The position numbers and the translations under genes are program-made. Below the pieces are notes generated by a model. The model saw only the letters and a list, made by a program, of their open reading frames with translations. It was not told the origin of the DNA and ran no database searches. 64,000 bases of DNA. It comes from Devosia equisanguinis. Its GTDB lineage: Bacteria > Pseudomonadota > Alphaproteobacteria > Rhizobiales > Devosiaceae. The stretch spans positions 29,702 through 93,701 of the forward strand of contig NZ_UZWD01000033.1 in NCBI RefSeq assembly GCF_900631955.1. Direction: 5' to 3'. Every line of letters begins with the position of its first letter. Position 1 is the first letter of the stretch. This document shows, piece after piece, positions 48,865 through 57,477 of this stretch.

Positions 48865-48876
48865 CTTGTATGTAAG
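48865..48876. promoter_or_regulatory. Possible uronate-regulator site in the divergent promoter region
   Basis: CTTGTATGTAAG lies midway in the 176-base gap between the two divergent dehydrogenase genes and begins with the same CTTGTATG found in the operator at 7562-7585 and beside uxuA. It has only weak dyad symmetry (CTT..AT..AAG). Control by the uronate regulator is a hypothesis. Confidence 0.35.
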
Positions 48877-48930
48877 TTTGCCTGGAGGGCCAAGGGGTCT
48901 TCTATCGCCTAACGCAGAAGGAAGAATCCG

Positions 48931-49968
48931 GTGAGCAGGACCCGCATCGCCATTGTTGGCCTCGGCATGGCCGTTACCCCCCACGCCAAGGGCCTTGTGG
49001 ACCTCGCCGATAGCGTCGATGTCGCCTATGCCTATGCCCCCAGTGCCGCCCGCCGCGCCGCCTTTGCGGAAAAATTCCCCTTCCTCACCTGCGACAGTCT
49101 CGAGGCCATTCTCGAAGACAAGAGCGTCGAGGCCGTCGCCGTCTACACCCCCGCCAATACCCATAGGGACATTGCCATACGCTGCGCCGAGGCCGGCAAG
49201 CATGTGCTGATGGAAAAGCCGCTCGACATCAGCACCGCCCGCGCCGAAGAGCTGGTCGCCGCCTGCCGCAAGGCCGGTGTCAAGCTGGGCGTCGTGCTGC
49301 AACATCGCTTCCGTCCTGCCGGCATGCGGCTGGCCGAGCTGCTGCGCTCGGGCGCGCTGGGCGACATCGTCGGCTGCTCCACCATCATTCGCCTGTGGCG
49401 TCCTCAGAGCTACTACGACGAGCCCGGCCGGGGCAGCTTTGCCCGCGACGGCGGCGGCGTGCTGATGTCGCAAGGCATCCATACACTCGACATGATGTTG
49501 AGCCTTGTCGGTCCGATCACCGAGATCAAGGGCTTTGCCACCACCACCCCGATCCATCGCATGGAAACCGAGGACATGGTGGCGGCGGCCGTCCGCTATG
49601 CCAATGGCGCCATCGGCACCATTGATGCCACCACCGCCGCCTATCCTGGCTTCCACGAGGAAATCATCATCACCGCCCGCAATGGCACCGCCATGCTGCG
49701 CGGCAGCGAGCTTCTGGTGCAGCTGCACAATGGCGAGAAGATCGTCATGGAGCCCGACCGCTCCGTCGGCGGCACCGGTGCCGATCCCATGGCCTTCCCG
49801 CACGACTATCACCGCGCCGTCACCGCCGACTTCATCGCCGCCATCCGCGAGGATCGCGATCCCAGGGTCACCGGCGAGGAGGCGCTCAAAGTCCACCGGC
49901 TGATCGACGCCCTCATCGCCGCCGGCAAGACCGATGGCACCGTTACCCCGGTTGGCACCAGCGCCTGA
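48931..49968 (+). CDS. Gfo/Idh/MocA-family sugar oxidoreductase
   Basis: A 345-residue NAD(P)-dependent oxidoreductase. The N-terminal Rossmann domain has IAIVGLGMAVTPHAKGL and the diagnostic AGKHVLMEKPLDIS with the catalytic Lys near 96. The C-terminal alpha/beta substrate domain contains the second active-site pair in DGGGVLMSQGIHTLDMML (His near 184, Asp near 187). The start is GTG, eight bases after GAAGGA. It is probably involved in sugar or sugar-acid oxidation together with the divergent zinc dehydrogenase. The substrate is unknown. Confidence 0.92.
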   Translation: MSRTRIAIVGLGMAVTPHAKGLVDLADSVDVAYAYAPSAARRAAFAEKFPFLTCDSLEAILEDKSVEAVAVYTPANTHRDIAIRCAEAGKHVLMEKPLDISTARAEELVAACRKAGVKLGVVLQHRFRPAGMRLAELLRSGALGDIVGCSTIIRLWRPQSYYDEPGRGSFARDGGGVLMSQGIHTLDMMLSLVGPITEIKGFATTTPIHRMETEDMVAAAVRYANGAIGTIDATTAAYPGFHEEIIITARNGTAMLRGSELLVQLHNGEKIVMEPDRSVGGTGADPMAFPHDYHRAVTADFIAAIREDRDPRVTGEEALKVHRLIDALIAAGKTDGTVTPVGTSA

Positions 49969-50181
49969 CAGCCGGATTGCAGCATGGCGAGGCGCATGGC
50001 GCCGCCCCCTGCTCCGGCGGCCGAGACGCTTTTTGTCCCACCGGTTTTTTCACGCAATCGATTGCCTGAAACTTCGGTGAAAGGATTTAGCGCACGGGAT
50101 TCGTCCGCCCGCGCGCTTTCAGTAAGGAGCTGGTGATCACCCGCTGCTAGCATTTGCGCTACAAATATTTCGGGGAACGAT

Positions 50182-51993
50182 ATGGCCTTCTTGACGGTAC
50201 TCAATCGCAAGGCTCGCAAAGAAGCTGAACTGGACCGGGCGACGTTGGCGGCCATCTCGAAATCACAGGCGGTGATCGAGTTTGCGGCCGACGGCACCAT
50301 CCTGGCTGCCAATGCGAATTTCCTCACCCTGCTCGGCTACACGCTGGACGAAATCTGTGGGCAGAAGCACCAGATCTTCGTCGACCCGGCCACGGTTGCA
50401 TCGGCCGACTACAGCAAGTTCTGGGATGATCTCCGCGCCGGCCGCTATCAGGCGGCCGAATACAAGCGCCTCGGCAAGGATGGACGAGAGGTCTGGATCC
50501 AGGCCAGCTACAATCCGGTTTTCGACAGCGCAGGCAAGGTCGCCAAAATCGTCAAATTCGCCACTGACATCACCGCGACCAAGCTCGACGCGGCCGATTG
50601 CAAGGGCCAGCTCGACGCCATCGGCAAGTCCCAGGCCGTGATCGAATTTTCGCCCACTGGTGAAATCCTTGGCGCCAATGCCAATTTCTGCGACGCGCTC
50701 GGCTATCGTTCGGACGAAATCGTGGGCCGGCATCACCGCCTCTTCGTCGATCCCGCTGAAGCCGCCTCCCCTTCCTATGAACGCTTCTGGACCTCCCTGG
50801 CGCGTGGAGAATTCCAGGCCGCGGAATATCGACGCCTCGGCAAGGGCGGGCGCGAGGTCTGGATCCAGGCCAGCTACAACCCGATCTTCGATCTCAATGG
50901 CCGCGTTTTCAAGGTGGTCAAATATGCCACCGACATCACCGCGCGCAAACAGGCCGTCAACACGCTCGGCACGGCGCTGACCCGGCTGGCCGATGGCGAT
51001 CTGCGCAGCCGCATCGACGACAAGTTCATCGCAGAACTCGACCCCATCCGCGTGGCCTTCAACCACACCATCGAGCGGATGAACGACATCGTCGGCAATA
51101 TCCGCATCACCTCCAGCGCGCTGCGCAAGGCCACGGGCGAAATCCTCTCCGGCGCCAACGACCTTTCCGACCGCACCGCTCGCCAGGCTGCAGCCATCGA
51201 GCAGACCAGCGCCGCCATGGACCAGTTGGCCAGCACCGTCACTGAAAATGCCAAGCGCGCCGATACCGCCCGGTCCAAGGCCAGGGCAGTCTCCGAGATC
51301 GCCGAAGGCAGCGGCACCGTCATGGCCAAGGCCAATGACGCCATGGAGCGCATCCTCGCTTCCTCCGCCAAGATTTCCAACATTATCGGGCTAATCGACG
51401 ACATCGCCTTCCAGACCAACCTTCTGGCCCTCAATGCCTCGGTCGAGGCGGCACGGGCCGGCGACGCGGGCAAGGGCTTCGCCGTGGTCGCCGTGGAAGT
51501 GCGGCGCCTCGCGCAGTCGGCGGCCTCGGCCTCGGCCGATGTGAAGGTGTTGATCGAGCAGTCCGCCACCCAGGTTTCCGACGGCTCGCGCCTGGTCTCC
51601 GACGCCACCACCCGCATCGCCTCCATGCTGGGGGGCGTCAAGGAAAACAGCGCGCTGATCGAAGGCATTGCCGCAGCCAACCAGGAACAGTCCAACGCCA
51701 TCGCCGAAGTGGCCACAGCCGTGCGGCAGATGGACGAAATGACCCAGCAGAACGCTGCCTTGGTGGAAGAGACCAACGCCGCCATCGAACAGACGGAAAG
51801 CCAGGCCACCGAACTCGACCAGGTTATCGAGGTCTTCACCGTCGAGGACGAAAGCCCGCAATGGCAGGCGCCCCGCGCCAAGGCAACGCCCCCGCGCAAG
51901 CCTGTCCCGGCAACGCCGCGAACGGCGCCGGTCGCCAAGGCCTGGCTGAGCGAAGGCAATGCCGCTGTCGCTGTCGACTGGAACGAGTTCTGA
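50182..51993 (+). CDS. Soluble double-PAS methyl-accepting chemotaxis protein with C-terminal WxxF pentapeptide
   Basis: A 603-residue cytoplasmic receptor without membrane segments. Two near-identical PAS-PAC units cover residues 20-140 and 141-262. Each has KSQAVIEF, then [12 protein letters not shown] and ATDITA, so they arose by duplication. A HAMP-like segment (about 263-315) follows, then a signalling domain with the tip [26 protein letters not shown] split near residue 394-420. The tail is a Pro/Ala-rich linker ending in DWNEF, a WxxF-type motif like the CheR/CheB tether NWETF. PAS domains suggest redox, oxygen or aromatic sensing. Confidence 0.92.
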   Translation: MAFLTVLNRKARKEAELDRATLAAISKSQAVIEFAADGTILAANANFLTLLGYTLDEICGQKHQIFVDPATVASADYSKFWDDLRAGRYQAAEYKRLGKDGREVWIQASYNPVFDSAGKVAKIVKFATDITATKLDAADCKGQLDAIGKSQAVIEFSPTGEILGANANFCDALGYRSDEIVGRHHRLFVDPAEAASPSYERFWTSLARGEFQAAEYRRLGKGGREVWIQASYNPIFDLNGRVFKVVKYATDITARKQAVNTLGTALTRLADGDLRSRIDDKFIAELDPIRVAFNHTIERMNDIVGNIRITSSALRKATGEILSGANDLSDRTARQAAAIEQTSAAMDQLASTVTENAKRADTARSKARAVSEIAEGSGTVMAKANDAMERILASSAKISNIIGLIDDIAFQTNLLALNASVEAARAGDAGKGFAVVAVEVRRLAQSAASASADVKVLIEQSATQVSDGSRLVSDATTRIASMLGGVKENSALIEGIAAANQEQSNAIAEVATAVRQMDEMTQQNAALVEETNAAIEQTESQATELDQVIEVFTVEDESPQWQAPRAKATPPRKPVPATPRTAPVAKAWLSEGNAAVAVDWNEF

Positions 51994-52481
51994 TGGCCCC
52001 TGCACTCTCCGCCACCCAAGACAGCACGCCTCAGGACAGCACCAATCAGTTCCTGACCTTTGCCTGTGCCGGTCGCATGATGGCGGTAGATATCGTCATG
52101 GTGCGTGAGATCAGGGGCTGGGCCCCGCCCACGCCCCTGCCCGCTTCTGCCCCAGGGGCCATGGGCGTGCTCAATATTCGCGGCCGCGTCGTGCCGATAT
52201 TCGATCTGGCGGCGCTGATCGGCCAGCCCGAGGCAGCGCCGGAGGCCGGCGTTATCCTCATCCTCAGCCGCGACGATGCCGATCTCGGCCTGCGCGTCGA
52301 TTCGGTCTCCGATATCGTCTTCGCCAAGCCTGAAGCCATTCGCCCCATTCCCCACGCCGCCATGGGCACGGGCACCCATCTGGTGCGGGGCATGCTGGAA
52401 AAGGACGACGCGCTGATCGCCCTTCTCGACATTGCGGCGGTGCGATCACCCGAGGATGCGGAACGCGTCTATCTCGATTGA
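51993..52481 (+). CDS. cheW: CheW-like adaptor
   Basis: A 162-residue single-domain adaptor. After a 20-residue flexible N-terminus it has the CheW features FACAGRMMAVDIVMVREI and GVLNIRGRVVPIFDLAALIG (about 63-82). Then come RVDSVSDIVFAKPEAI and a closing LLDIAAV. The ATG shares a base with the receptor stop (TGATG), so it is coupled to the double-PAS receptor and likely docks it to a CheA. It is one of three CheW genes in the window. Confidence 0.93.
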   Translation: MAPALSATQDSTPQDSTNQFLTFACAGRMMAVDIVMVREIRGWAPPTPLPASAPGAMGVLNIRGRVVPIFDLAALIGQPEAAPEAGVILILSRDDADLGLRVDSVSDIVFAKPEAIRPIPHAAMGTGTHLVRGMLEKDDALIALLDIAAVRSPEDAERVYLD

Positions 52482-52620
52482 ACCGAGGCAGTGAGGACCA
52501 CCGCCGGCGACAATGCGGCGGCATTTCCGATCTGTTAGCCACGGCACCGAATGCGCATCCCCGTTAAGCATCGCATAAGGGCCAAACCCTATCGTGCAAG
52601 GGGAGAAGCCGGGGGCCAGA

Positions 52621-53649
52621 ATGCGCTTGCTAGTCGTTGACGATAGCCGATCCAGTCTTGCGCTTATCGGCTCCATCCTCAACGATGCCGTCGACGCCGA
52701 CATCGAGCTCTGCCTCAATCCGCTTACCGCGCTCGAAAAGTGCGAGCGCGAGCAGTTCGACCTGGTGGTGGTCGATCACATCATGCCCGAAATGGATGGC
52801 GTCGCCTTCACCGCGGCGCTGCGCACCCGTCCGGCCTATCGGCTGGTGCCGATCATCATGATCACCTCCGACATCGACAAGACCACGCGCATCGACGCCA
52901 TCAAGGCCGGTGCCAGCGACTTCCTGCACAAGCCCTTCGAAACCACCGAGCTGCAGGCCCGCGTCGCCAATCTCCTGACCCTGCGCCGGGCCCAGGTGGA
53001 ACTGGCCGACCGCGCCAACTGGCTGGCCCGCGAAGTCGAGCGCGCCACCGCTCATCTCGTCGCCCGCGAAGAGGAAATCATCTGGCGGCTGGCCCGCGCC
53101 ATCGAATATCGCGATGGCGACACCGGCGAGCATGTCTCCCGCGTTGCGCAAATCTGTCGCGTTCTGGCCAAGGGGATCGGCCTTTCGCCCGAGCAATGCC
53201 GCATCATCTACCTGGCCGCGCCGCTGCACGATATCGGCAAGATCGGCATTGCCGACGCCATTCTCTCAAAGCCCGGCAAGCTGACCAGCGAAGAAATGGC
53301 CAAGATGCGCGAGCACGTTTCTATCGGCGCCCGCATCCTCGAAGGTGGCAGTTCCGACCTGATCCGCGCCGCCGAGCTGATTGCACAAAGCCATCATGAG
53401 CGCTGGGACGGCACCGGTTACCCCGACCGCCTCTCGGGCAACGACATCCCCATCGAAGCCCGCATCGTCGCCCTCGCCGATGTCTTCGACGCACTCTGCT
53501 CCGAGCGGCCCTACAAGAAGGCCTGGCCGATCGAAAAGGCCTATGACGAGATCGTAAACTGCAGCGGCAGTCATTTCGATCCGGCCATCGTCGATGCCTT
53601 TCGCGCCCGCTGGTCCGAAATCCAGGACATCATGGCCGGCCCGCGCTGA
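52621..53649 (+). CDS. Response regulator with HD-GYP domain (c-di-GMP phosphodiesterase)
   Basis: A 342-residue REC-HD-GYP protein. The receiver has Asp7/Asp8, phospho-acceptor Asp52 in VVVDHIMPEMDG, and the HKPF lysine near 108. A coiled linker (120-155) leads to an HD-GYP domain with GEHVSRVAQICR, APLHDIGKIGIAD (HD pair) and SHHERWDGTGYPDRLSG. Such enzymes hydrolyse cyclic di-GMP. Phosphorylation by the adjacent chemotaxis kinase would link taxis to c-di-GMP level, which is inference. The ATG at 52621 follows a GGGG-rich stretch. It ends with its own terminator. Confidence 0.93.
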   Translation: MRLLVVDDSRSSLALIGSILNDAVDADIELCLNPLTALEKCEREQFDLVVVDHIMPEMDGVAFTAALRTRPAYRLVPIIMITSDIDKTTRIDAIKAGASDFLHKPFETTELQARVANLLTLRRAQVELADRANWLAREVERATAHLVAREEEIIWRLARAIEYRDGDTGEHVSRVAQICRVLAKGIGLSPEQCRIIYLAAPLHDIGKIGIADAILSKPGKLTSEEMAKMREHVSIGARILEGGSSDLIRAAELIAQSHHERWDGTGYPDRLSGNDIPIEARIVALADVFDALCSERPYKKAWPIEKAYDEIVNCSGSHFDPAIVDAFRARWSEIQDIMAGPR

Positions 53650-53691
53650 CGCCGCGCATCGCGCTTATCCCTAACGCTTGGTGAATATTCA

Positions 53692-53728
53692 TGCCGCCGC
53701 AGCCCCAGCTGTGGCGGCGGCACTTTTT
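53692..53728 (+). terminator. Rho-independent terminator after the HD-GYP gene
   Basis: TGCCGCCGC and GCGGCGGCA (53692-53700 and 53714-53722) pair perfectly, with a loop that can pair further (AGC/GCT), followed by CTTTTTG. It lies 42 bases after the stop and separates this unit from the main chemotaxis operon. Confidence 0.85.
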
Positions 53729-54240
53729 GCCCATTGACAGACATATTTCGGTCATTGTGTTGCCTCGCCCCGCTCGATTTGCCGCTTTGCCCCGCGAGCA
53801 CCCAACCGAGCCGCAATTGGCAATCTTCCATTCAAGCCACCCCTCTCTTCGCCGCATATGGCCAGTGTTGAGCCAAGTAGTCACCGTGCAAAACCTTGCC
53901 GAGGACTCAGAGTCAAACCGAGAGGATTCCCCAGCGGGCTGAATCGACTCGCAAAGGACTCCGGCACAAAACAAATCACCGATTTGAATACTTGATAAAG
54001 AACAGTACTATTTATCGGATCAATTTTATCGATTGGAAGAATTTCGTAACCATCGGTTAAGTGGTGATGGCCAATATTGTAATACACCGGATGGGAATAC
54101 GGTCAAAAACGCAGAACGGAACTCGGGAAAGTCACGCCCTTATTTTATAACCAACTTTTAACCTACCGGTTCCCAGTCAAACCTTTCACGGTAGAGAGAC
54201 AGAATGTCATCGAAATCAGACTTCGCACCCGGTCATCCCC
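53729..54240. other. AT-rich leader region ahead of the chemotaxis operon
   Basis: About 510 bases without a convincing full-length gene. From about 53960 to 54170 the base composition turns markedly AT-rich, unlike the rest of the window, and contains the candidate promoter at 53984-54011. A leader of roughly 190 bases would then precede the short ORF at 54204. Short ORFs on both strands here lack an RBS and family features and were not annotated. Confidence 0.6.
53984..54011 (+). promoter_or_regulatory. Candidate promoter of the chemotaxis operon
   Basis: TTGAAT (53984-53989) and TACTAT (54006-54011) are separated by 16 bases and face the operon. It is a fair sigma70-type match in an AT-rich tract. 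Other AT-rich -10-like sequences nearby (for example around 54140) mean this is a candidate only. Confidence 0.45.
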
Positions 54241-54251
54241 ATGGCCGGTAA
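54204..54251 (+). CDS. Possible 15-residue leader ORF overlapping the STAS gene start
   Basis: ATG at 54204 opens MSSKSDFAPGHPHGR and stops at TAA 54249-54251, which lies inside the first codons of the STAS gene in another frame. GAGAG lies six bases before this ATG, whereas the STAS ATG (54241) has no visible RBS. The short ORF could therefore deliver ribosomes to the STAS start by coupling. This is a sequence-based proposal without family support. Confidence 0.35.
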   Translation: MSSKSDFAPGHPHGR

Positions 54252-54576
54252 GGGACAGCACACGCACGTACTTCGTGCAGACACAGGCATCAAATCGGCA
54301 CAGGACGTGCTGACCGGCCTGCGAGACGCCCTCGCGCAACACCAGCATATCGCCGTCGACACCCAGGCGGTGACCGCGGCCGATATCACCACGGTACAGA
54401 CCCTTCTGGTGGCCCGACGCAAGGCCATGGCTTCGGGCGGTTCGCTGCGCTTGCTCGAGCCGGTCGGCGCGCCCCTGCAGCAGGTTCTCGCCGCCGGAGG
54501 CTTCCTCACGCCCGGTCAGGCCGATGCCGACTTCTGGCCCGCCACACTCCATCAGCCAACGGACAATCCCTCATGA
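54241..54576 (+). CDS. STAS-domain protein of the chemotaxis operon
   Basis: A 111-residue single STAS domain. The order of strands and helices (THVLRADTGIKSAQDVLTGLRDAL, then HIAVDTQAVTAADITTVQTLLVARR, then SLRLLEPVGAPLQQVLAAGGF) fits the family. The Ser phosphorylated in anti-sigma antagonists is replaced near ADITTV by a Thr-containing loop. It is the first gene of the operon and overlaps cheY by four bases. The role is unknown; it may scaffold or modulate the CheA complex. Start: ATG 54241, poor RBS (see the leader ORF). Confidence 0.82.
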   Translation: MAGKGQHTHVLRADTGIKSAQDVLTGLRDALAQHQHIAVDTQAVTAADITTVQTLLVARRKAMASGGSLRLLEPVGAPLQQVLAAGGFLTPGQADADFWPATLHQPTDNPS

Positions 54577-54941
54577 GCAAGACCATCCTGACCATCGACG
54601 ATTCCGCCTCCATCCGTCAGATGGTGTCGATGACGCTGACGGCTGCGGGCATGGAGGTCATCGAGGCCGCCAATGGCGCCGAGGGATATGACAAGGCCAT
54701 CGCCAACCCCATCCATGCCGTCCTCACCGACCTCAACATGCCGGTGCTCAACGGCATCGAATTCGTCCGCAAATATCGCCAGCATCCCGCCAGCAAGGGC
54801 ATTCCGGTGATCCTTTTGACCACCGAGTCCGATGACGAGCTCAAGCGCCAGGCCAAGGAAGCCGGTGCCACCGGCTGGATCGTCAAGCCGTTCAAGCAGG
54901 ATCAGCTCCTGGCCATCATCAAGAAGGTCACGGGCGTATGA
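54573..54941 (+). CDS. cheY: Chemotaxis response regulator CheY
   Basis: A 122-residue single receiver domain. Asp9/Asp10, phospho-acceptor Asp53 in VLTDLNMPVLNG, the Thr in LLTTESDDE and Lys104 in WIVKPFKQDQ are all present. Length is typical of CheY. It overlaps the STAS gene and the cheA gene by four bases each, so it is cotranslated with the kinase that phosphorylates it. It may act on the flagellar motor or as a phosphate sink. Confidence 0.96.
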   Translation: MSKTILTIDDSASIRQMVSMTLTAAGMEVIEAANGAEGYDKAIANPIHAVLTDLNMPVLNGIEFVRKYRQHPASKGIPVILLTTESDDELKRQAKEAGATGWIVKPFKQDQLLAIIKKVTGV

Positions 54942-56983
54942 ACATTTCCGACCCCACCGAAACCTTCCGCCAGGAGGCGCGCGAGCTGCTCGATCAGCTC
55001 GAAGCCGGCCTCCTGGACCTTGAGCAGGATCCGGGCAATTCCGACCTGATCAATTCCACCTTCCGCGCCCTGCACACCATCAAAGGCTCGGGCGCCATGT
55101 TCGGCTTCACTGCCGTGGCCGCCTTCGTGCACGAGTTCGAAACCGCCTTCGACCGGGTCCGCAAGGGCCAGAGCGCCCCCAACAAGGCGCTGATCGGGGT
55201 GGCGCTCGACGCCAAGGACCACATTCACCAGCTGATCGAGGCGCCCGACGCCGTCATTGCCGGGGGCGACGCCATCCTTGAGGCCCTGCGTGCCGTGGTC
55301 GATGGAGAAAACCATTCACCTCCGGCACCGACCAGGCTCGACGCCGCGTCCGCGCCGGCCGTTGCAGAACCAGACGTTCCAGCGCAATCCAAGCACTGGC
55401 GGCTGGTTTTTTATCTCCCCTCCGACGCTTTGGCCTATGGCACCAATCCGCTGCTGCTGCTCGACGAGCTGGCCGAGATCGGCCCCACCAGCATCTGCGC
55501 CCTGACCGATCGCCTGCCCGATCTCGACATTCTCGACGTCGAAGTGCCCCATATCGGCTGGCAGGTCGATATCGAGGCCGAAGACCCGACCAGCGCCATC
55601 GACGACGTCTTCCTGTTCCTGCGCGACAATATGGAACTGACGCTCACGCCGCTCGAAGCTGCGCCCGTTGCTCCCGCACCCGCCATCGCCGCGCCCGAAC
55701 CTGCCATCGCTGCCAGGCCCGCAGCCCCGGCGCCAACTCCTGTAGAACCGGTTGCCCCGCCCCGGGCGGTCGCCGACAAGCCCGAACAGGTCGAGCGTCC
55801 CGCTGCCACCTCGCTGCGCGTCCCAGCCGAACGGCTGGACGAGTTGATGGACCGCGTCGGCGAACTGGTCATCGCCCAGGCCCGGCTGAGCCAGATCGCG
55901 GCGCAGAGCGCCGATACCGGGCTCAAGACCATTGCCGAGGAGTTGGAACGCCTCTCATCCGGCCTGCGCGACACCACCATGGGCATCCGCATGGTGCCCA
56001 TAGGCACCCTGTTCAGCCGCTTCCGCCGCCTGATCCATGATCTGTCGGGCGAATTGGGCAAGCCGATCGAGTTCATCACCGCCGGTGAGGAAACCGAGCT
56101 CGACAAGACCATGATCGAGCGTCTGGCCGATCCACTGGTGCACCTGATCCGCAATTCGGTCGATCATGGACTCGAGAACGAAGAAAGGCGCCTTGCCGCC
56201 GGCAAGGGCCCGAAGGGCACCGTCCGTCTCTCCGCCGTCTATTCCGGCGCTGAAGTGGCCATCTCGGTCGCCGACGACGGCGCCGGGCTCAACCACGAGC
56301 GTATTCGCGCCAAGGCCGAGGAAAACGGCCTCATCACCCCAGAGACCAAGCTCACCGAGCAGGAACTCAATCACCTGATCTTTGCGCCCGGTTTTTCGAC
56401 GGCCAAGGAAGTCACCTCCCTCTCCGGTCGTGGCGTCGGCATGGACGTGGTCAAGCGCACCATTGACGGTCTGCGCGGCACTATCGACGTGGCCTCCACC
56501 CCCGGACAGGGCTCGACCATGACCCTGCGCCTGCCCCTCACCCTGGCCATCATCGATGGCATGCTGGTCCGGGTCGGCAATGGCCGCTACACCATCCCGC
56601 TGGCCGCCGTGGAAGAATGCGTCGAACTGCCCGAGGGCATCGAGGCTCATGCCAAGGGCCGCAACTTCCTCGATATTCGTGGGAGCCTGGTGCCCTATTT
56701 GCGGCTGCGCGAGGTGTTCAACACCAATACCCCGCCCGAGCAGCACCAGAAGGTGGTGATCGTCTCCTCCGGCGAGGGCCGGGTGGGTCTCGTGGTCGAT
56801 CAGATCATTGGCAACAACCAGACGGTGATCAAGCAGCTCTCCAAGCTGCACTCCTCGATCAAGTCCTTCTCGGGCGCCACCATCCTGGGCGACGGCTCCG
56901 TCGCCCTCATTCTCGACACCGCCCATCTGGTGGCCTCGGGCCAGTCCTATGTCGACCGCGCCATCACCGGGAGGGCCGCATGA
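54938..56983 (+). CDS. cheA: Chemotaxis histidine kinase CheA
   Basis: A 681-residue kinase with all five modules. HPt (residues 1-105) carries His46 in [17 protein letters not shown]2-like region (about 150-240) is followed by a Pro/Ala-rich linker (245-285). The dimerisation domain starts near [24 protein letters not shown]. The HATPase has [24 protein letters not shown] and [15 protein letters not shown]-terminal CheW-like domain (about 545-675) contains [11 protein letters not shown] and [14 protein letters not shown]. It is coupled to cheY and cheW. Confidence 0.97.
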   Translation: MNISDPTETFRQEARELLDQLEAGLLDLEQDPGNSDLINSTFRALHTIKGSGAMFGFTAVAAFVHEFETAFDRVRKGQSAPNKALIGVALDAKDHIHQLIEAPDAVIAGGDAILEALRAVVDGENHSPPAPTRLDAASAPAVAEPDVPAQSKHWRLVFYLPSDALAYGTNPLLLLDELAEIGPTSICALTDRLPDLDILDVEVPHIGWQVDIEAEDPTSAIDDVFLFLRDNMELTLTPLEAAPVAPAPAIAAPEPAIAARPAAPAPTPVEPVAPPRAVADKPEQVERPAATSLRVPAERLDELMDRVGELVIAQARLSQIAAQSADTGLKTIAEELERLSSGLRDTTMGIRMVPIGTLFSRFRRLIHDLSGELGKPIEFITAGEETELDKTMIERLADPLVHLIRNSVDHGLENEERRLAAGKGPKGTVRLSAVYSGAEVAISVADDGAGLNHERIRAKAEENGLITPETKLTEQELNHLIFAPGFSTAKEVTSLSGRGVGMDVVKRTIDGLRGTIDVASTPGQGSTMTLRLPLTLAIIDGMLVRVGNGRYTIPLAAVEECVELPEGIEAHAKGRNFLDIRGSLVPYLRLREVFNTNTPPEQHQKVVIVSSGEGRVGLVVDQIIGNNQTVIKQLSKLHSSIKSFSGATILGDGSVALILDTAHLVASGQSYVDRAITGRAA

Positions 56984-57477
56984 GCATCACCGAAACGCCG
57001 ATGACCGCACTGACCATCCGCCTCGAGGACGAGCTCTTCGCCGTCGAGGCCGGTCGGGTCCGCGAAATCCTCGATCTCGTGCCGATCACCGAAGTGCCCA
57101 ATGCGCCCGCCTTTGTCGGCGGCCTCATCAATGTGCGCGGCCGGGTCGTGCCCCTGGCCGACCTGCGGGTGATGTTCGGCATGGATCGGCCCGAGCCCGA
57201 CCAGGACACCCGCATCGTGGTCATGGAAGTCGATATCGACGGGGAGCCGACCATTGCCGGCATCCTCGCCGACAAGGTCCACGACGTCACCGATATCGAA
57301 CCGGCCTCCATCGAAGAGGCCCCGAAAGTCGGCATGCGCTGGCGCCCCGAATTCATCAAGGGCATCGGCAAGCGCAATGGCGGCTTCATCATCATTCCCG
57401 ACATGGAACAGATTTTCTCAACTTCGGACGGAAGAAGCCCGTCCTCGGCAGCATCAGAAGAAAGGCCAGCATCGTGA
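56980..57477 (+). CDS. cheW: Chemotaxis adaptor CheW
   Basis: A 165-residue Che[22 protein letters not shown] (residues 10-30), [21 protein letters not shown] (47-67) and [14 protein letters not shown] are family blocks, and the C-terminal [22 protein letters not shown] is typical. A short Ser-rich tail follows. It overlaps cheA (ATGA) and the next receptor gene (GTGA) by four bases each, and so physically links kinase and receptor. Confidence 0.95.
   Translation: MSITETPMTALTIRLEDELFAVEAGRVREILDLVPITEVPNAPAFVGGLINVRGRVVPLADLRVMFGMDRPEPDQDTRIVVMEVDIDGEPTIAGILADKVHDVTDIEPASIEEAPKVGMRWRPEFIKGIGKRNGGFIIIPDMEQIFSTSDGRSPSSAASEERPAS

Noticed and set aside
50010..50040. Hairpin GCCGCC/GGCGGC followed by TTTTT after the Gfo/Idh/MocA gene as a terminator
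   Set aside because: Eight or more bases separate the stem from the T-run and the stem is short, so evidence is too weak to annotate.
53691..53942. Small plus-strand ORF of 83 codons after the HD-GYP gene
   Set aside because: It starts inside a clear intrinsic terminator, has no RBS and no recognisable sequence features.
53881..54087. Small minus-strand ORF of 68 codons in the AT-rich leader
   Set aside because: No RBS and no family features; it crosses the likely promoter of the chemotaxis operon.
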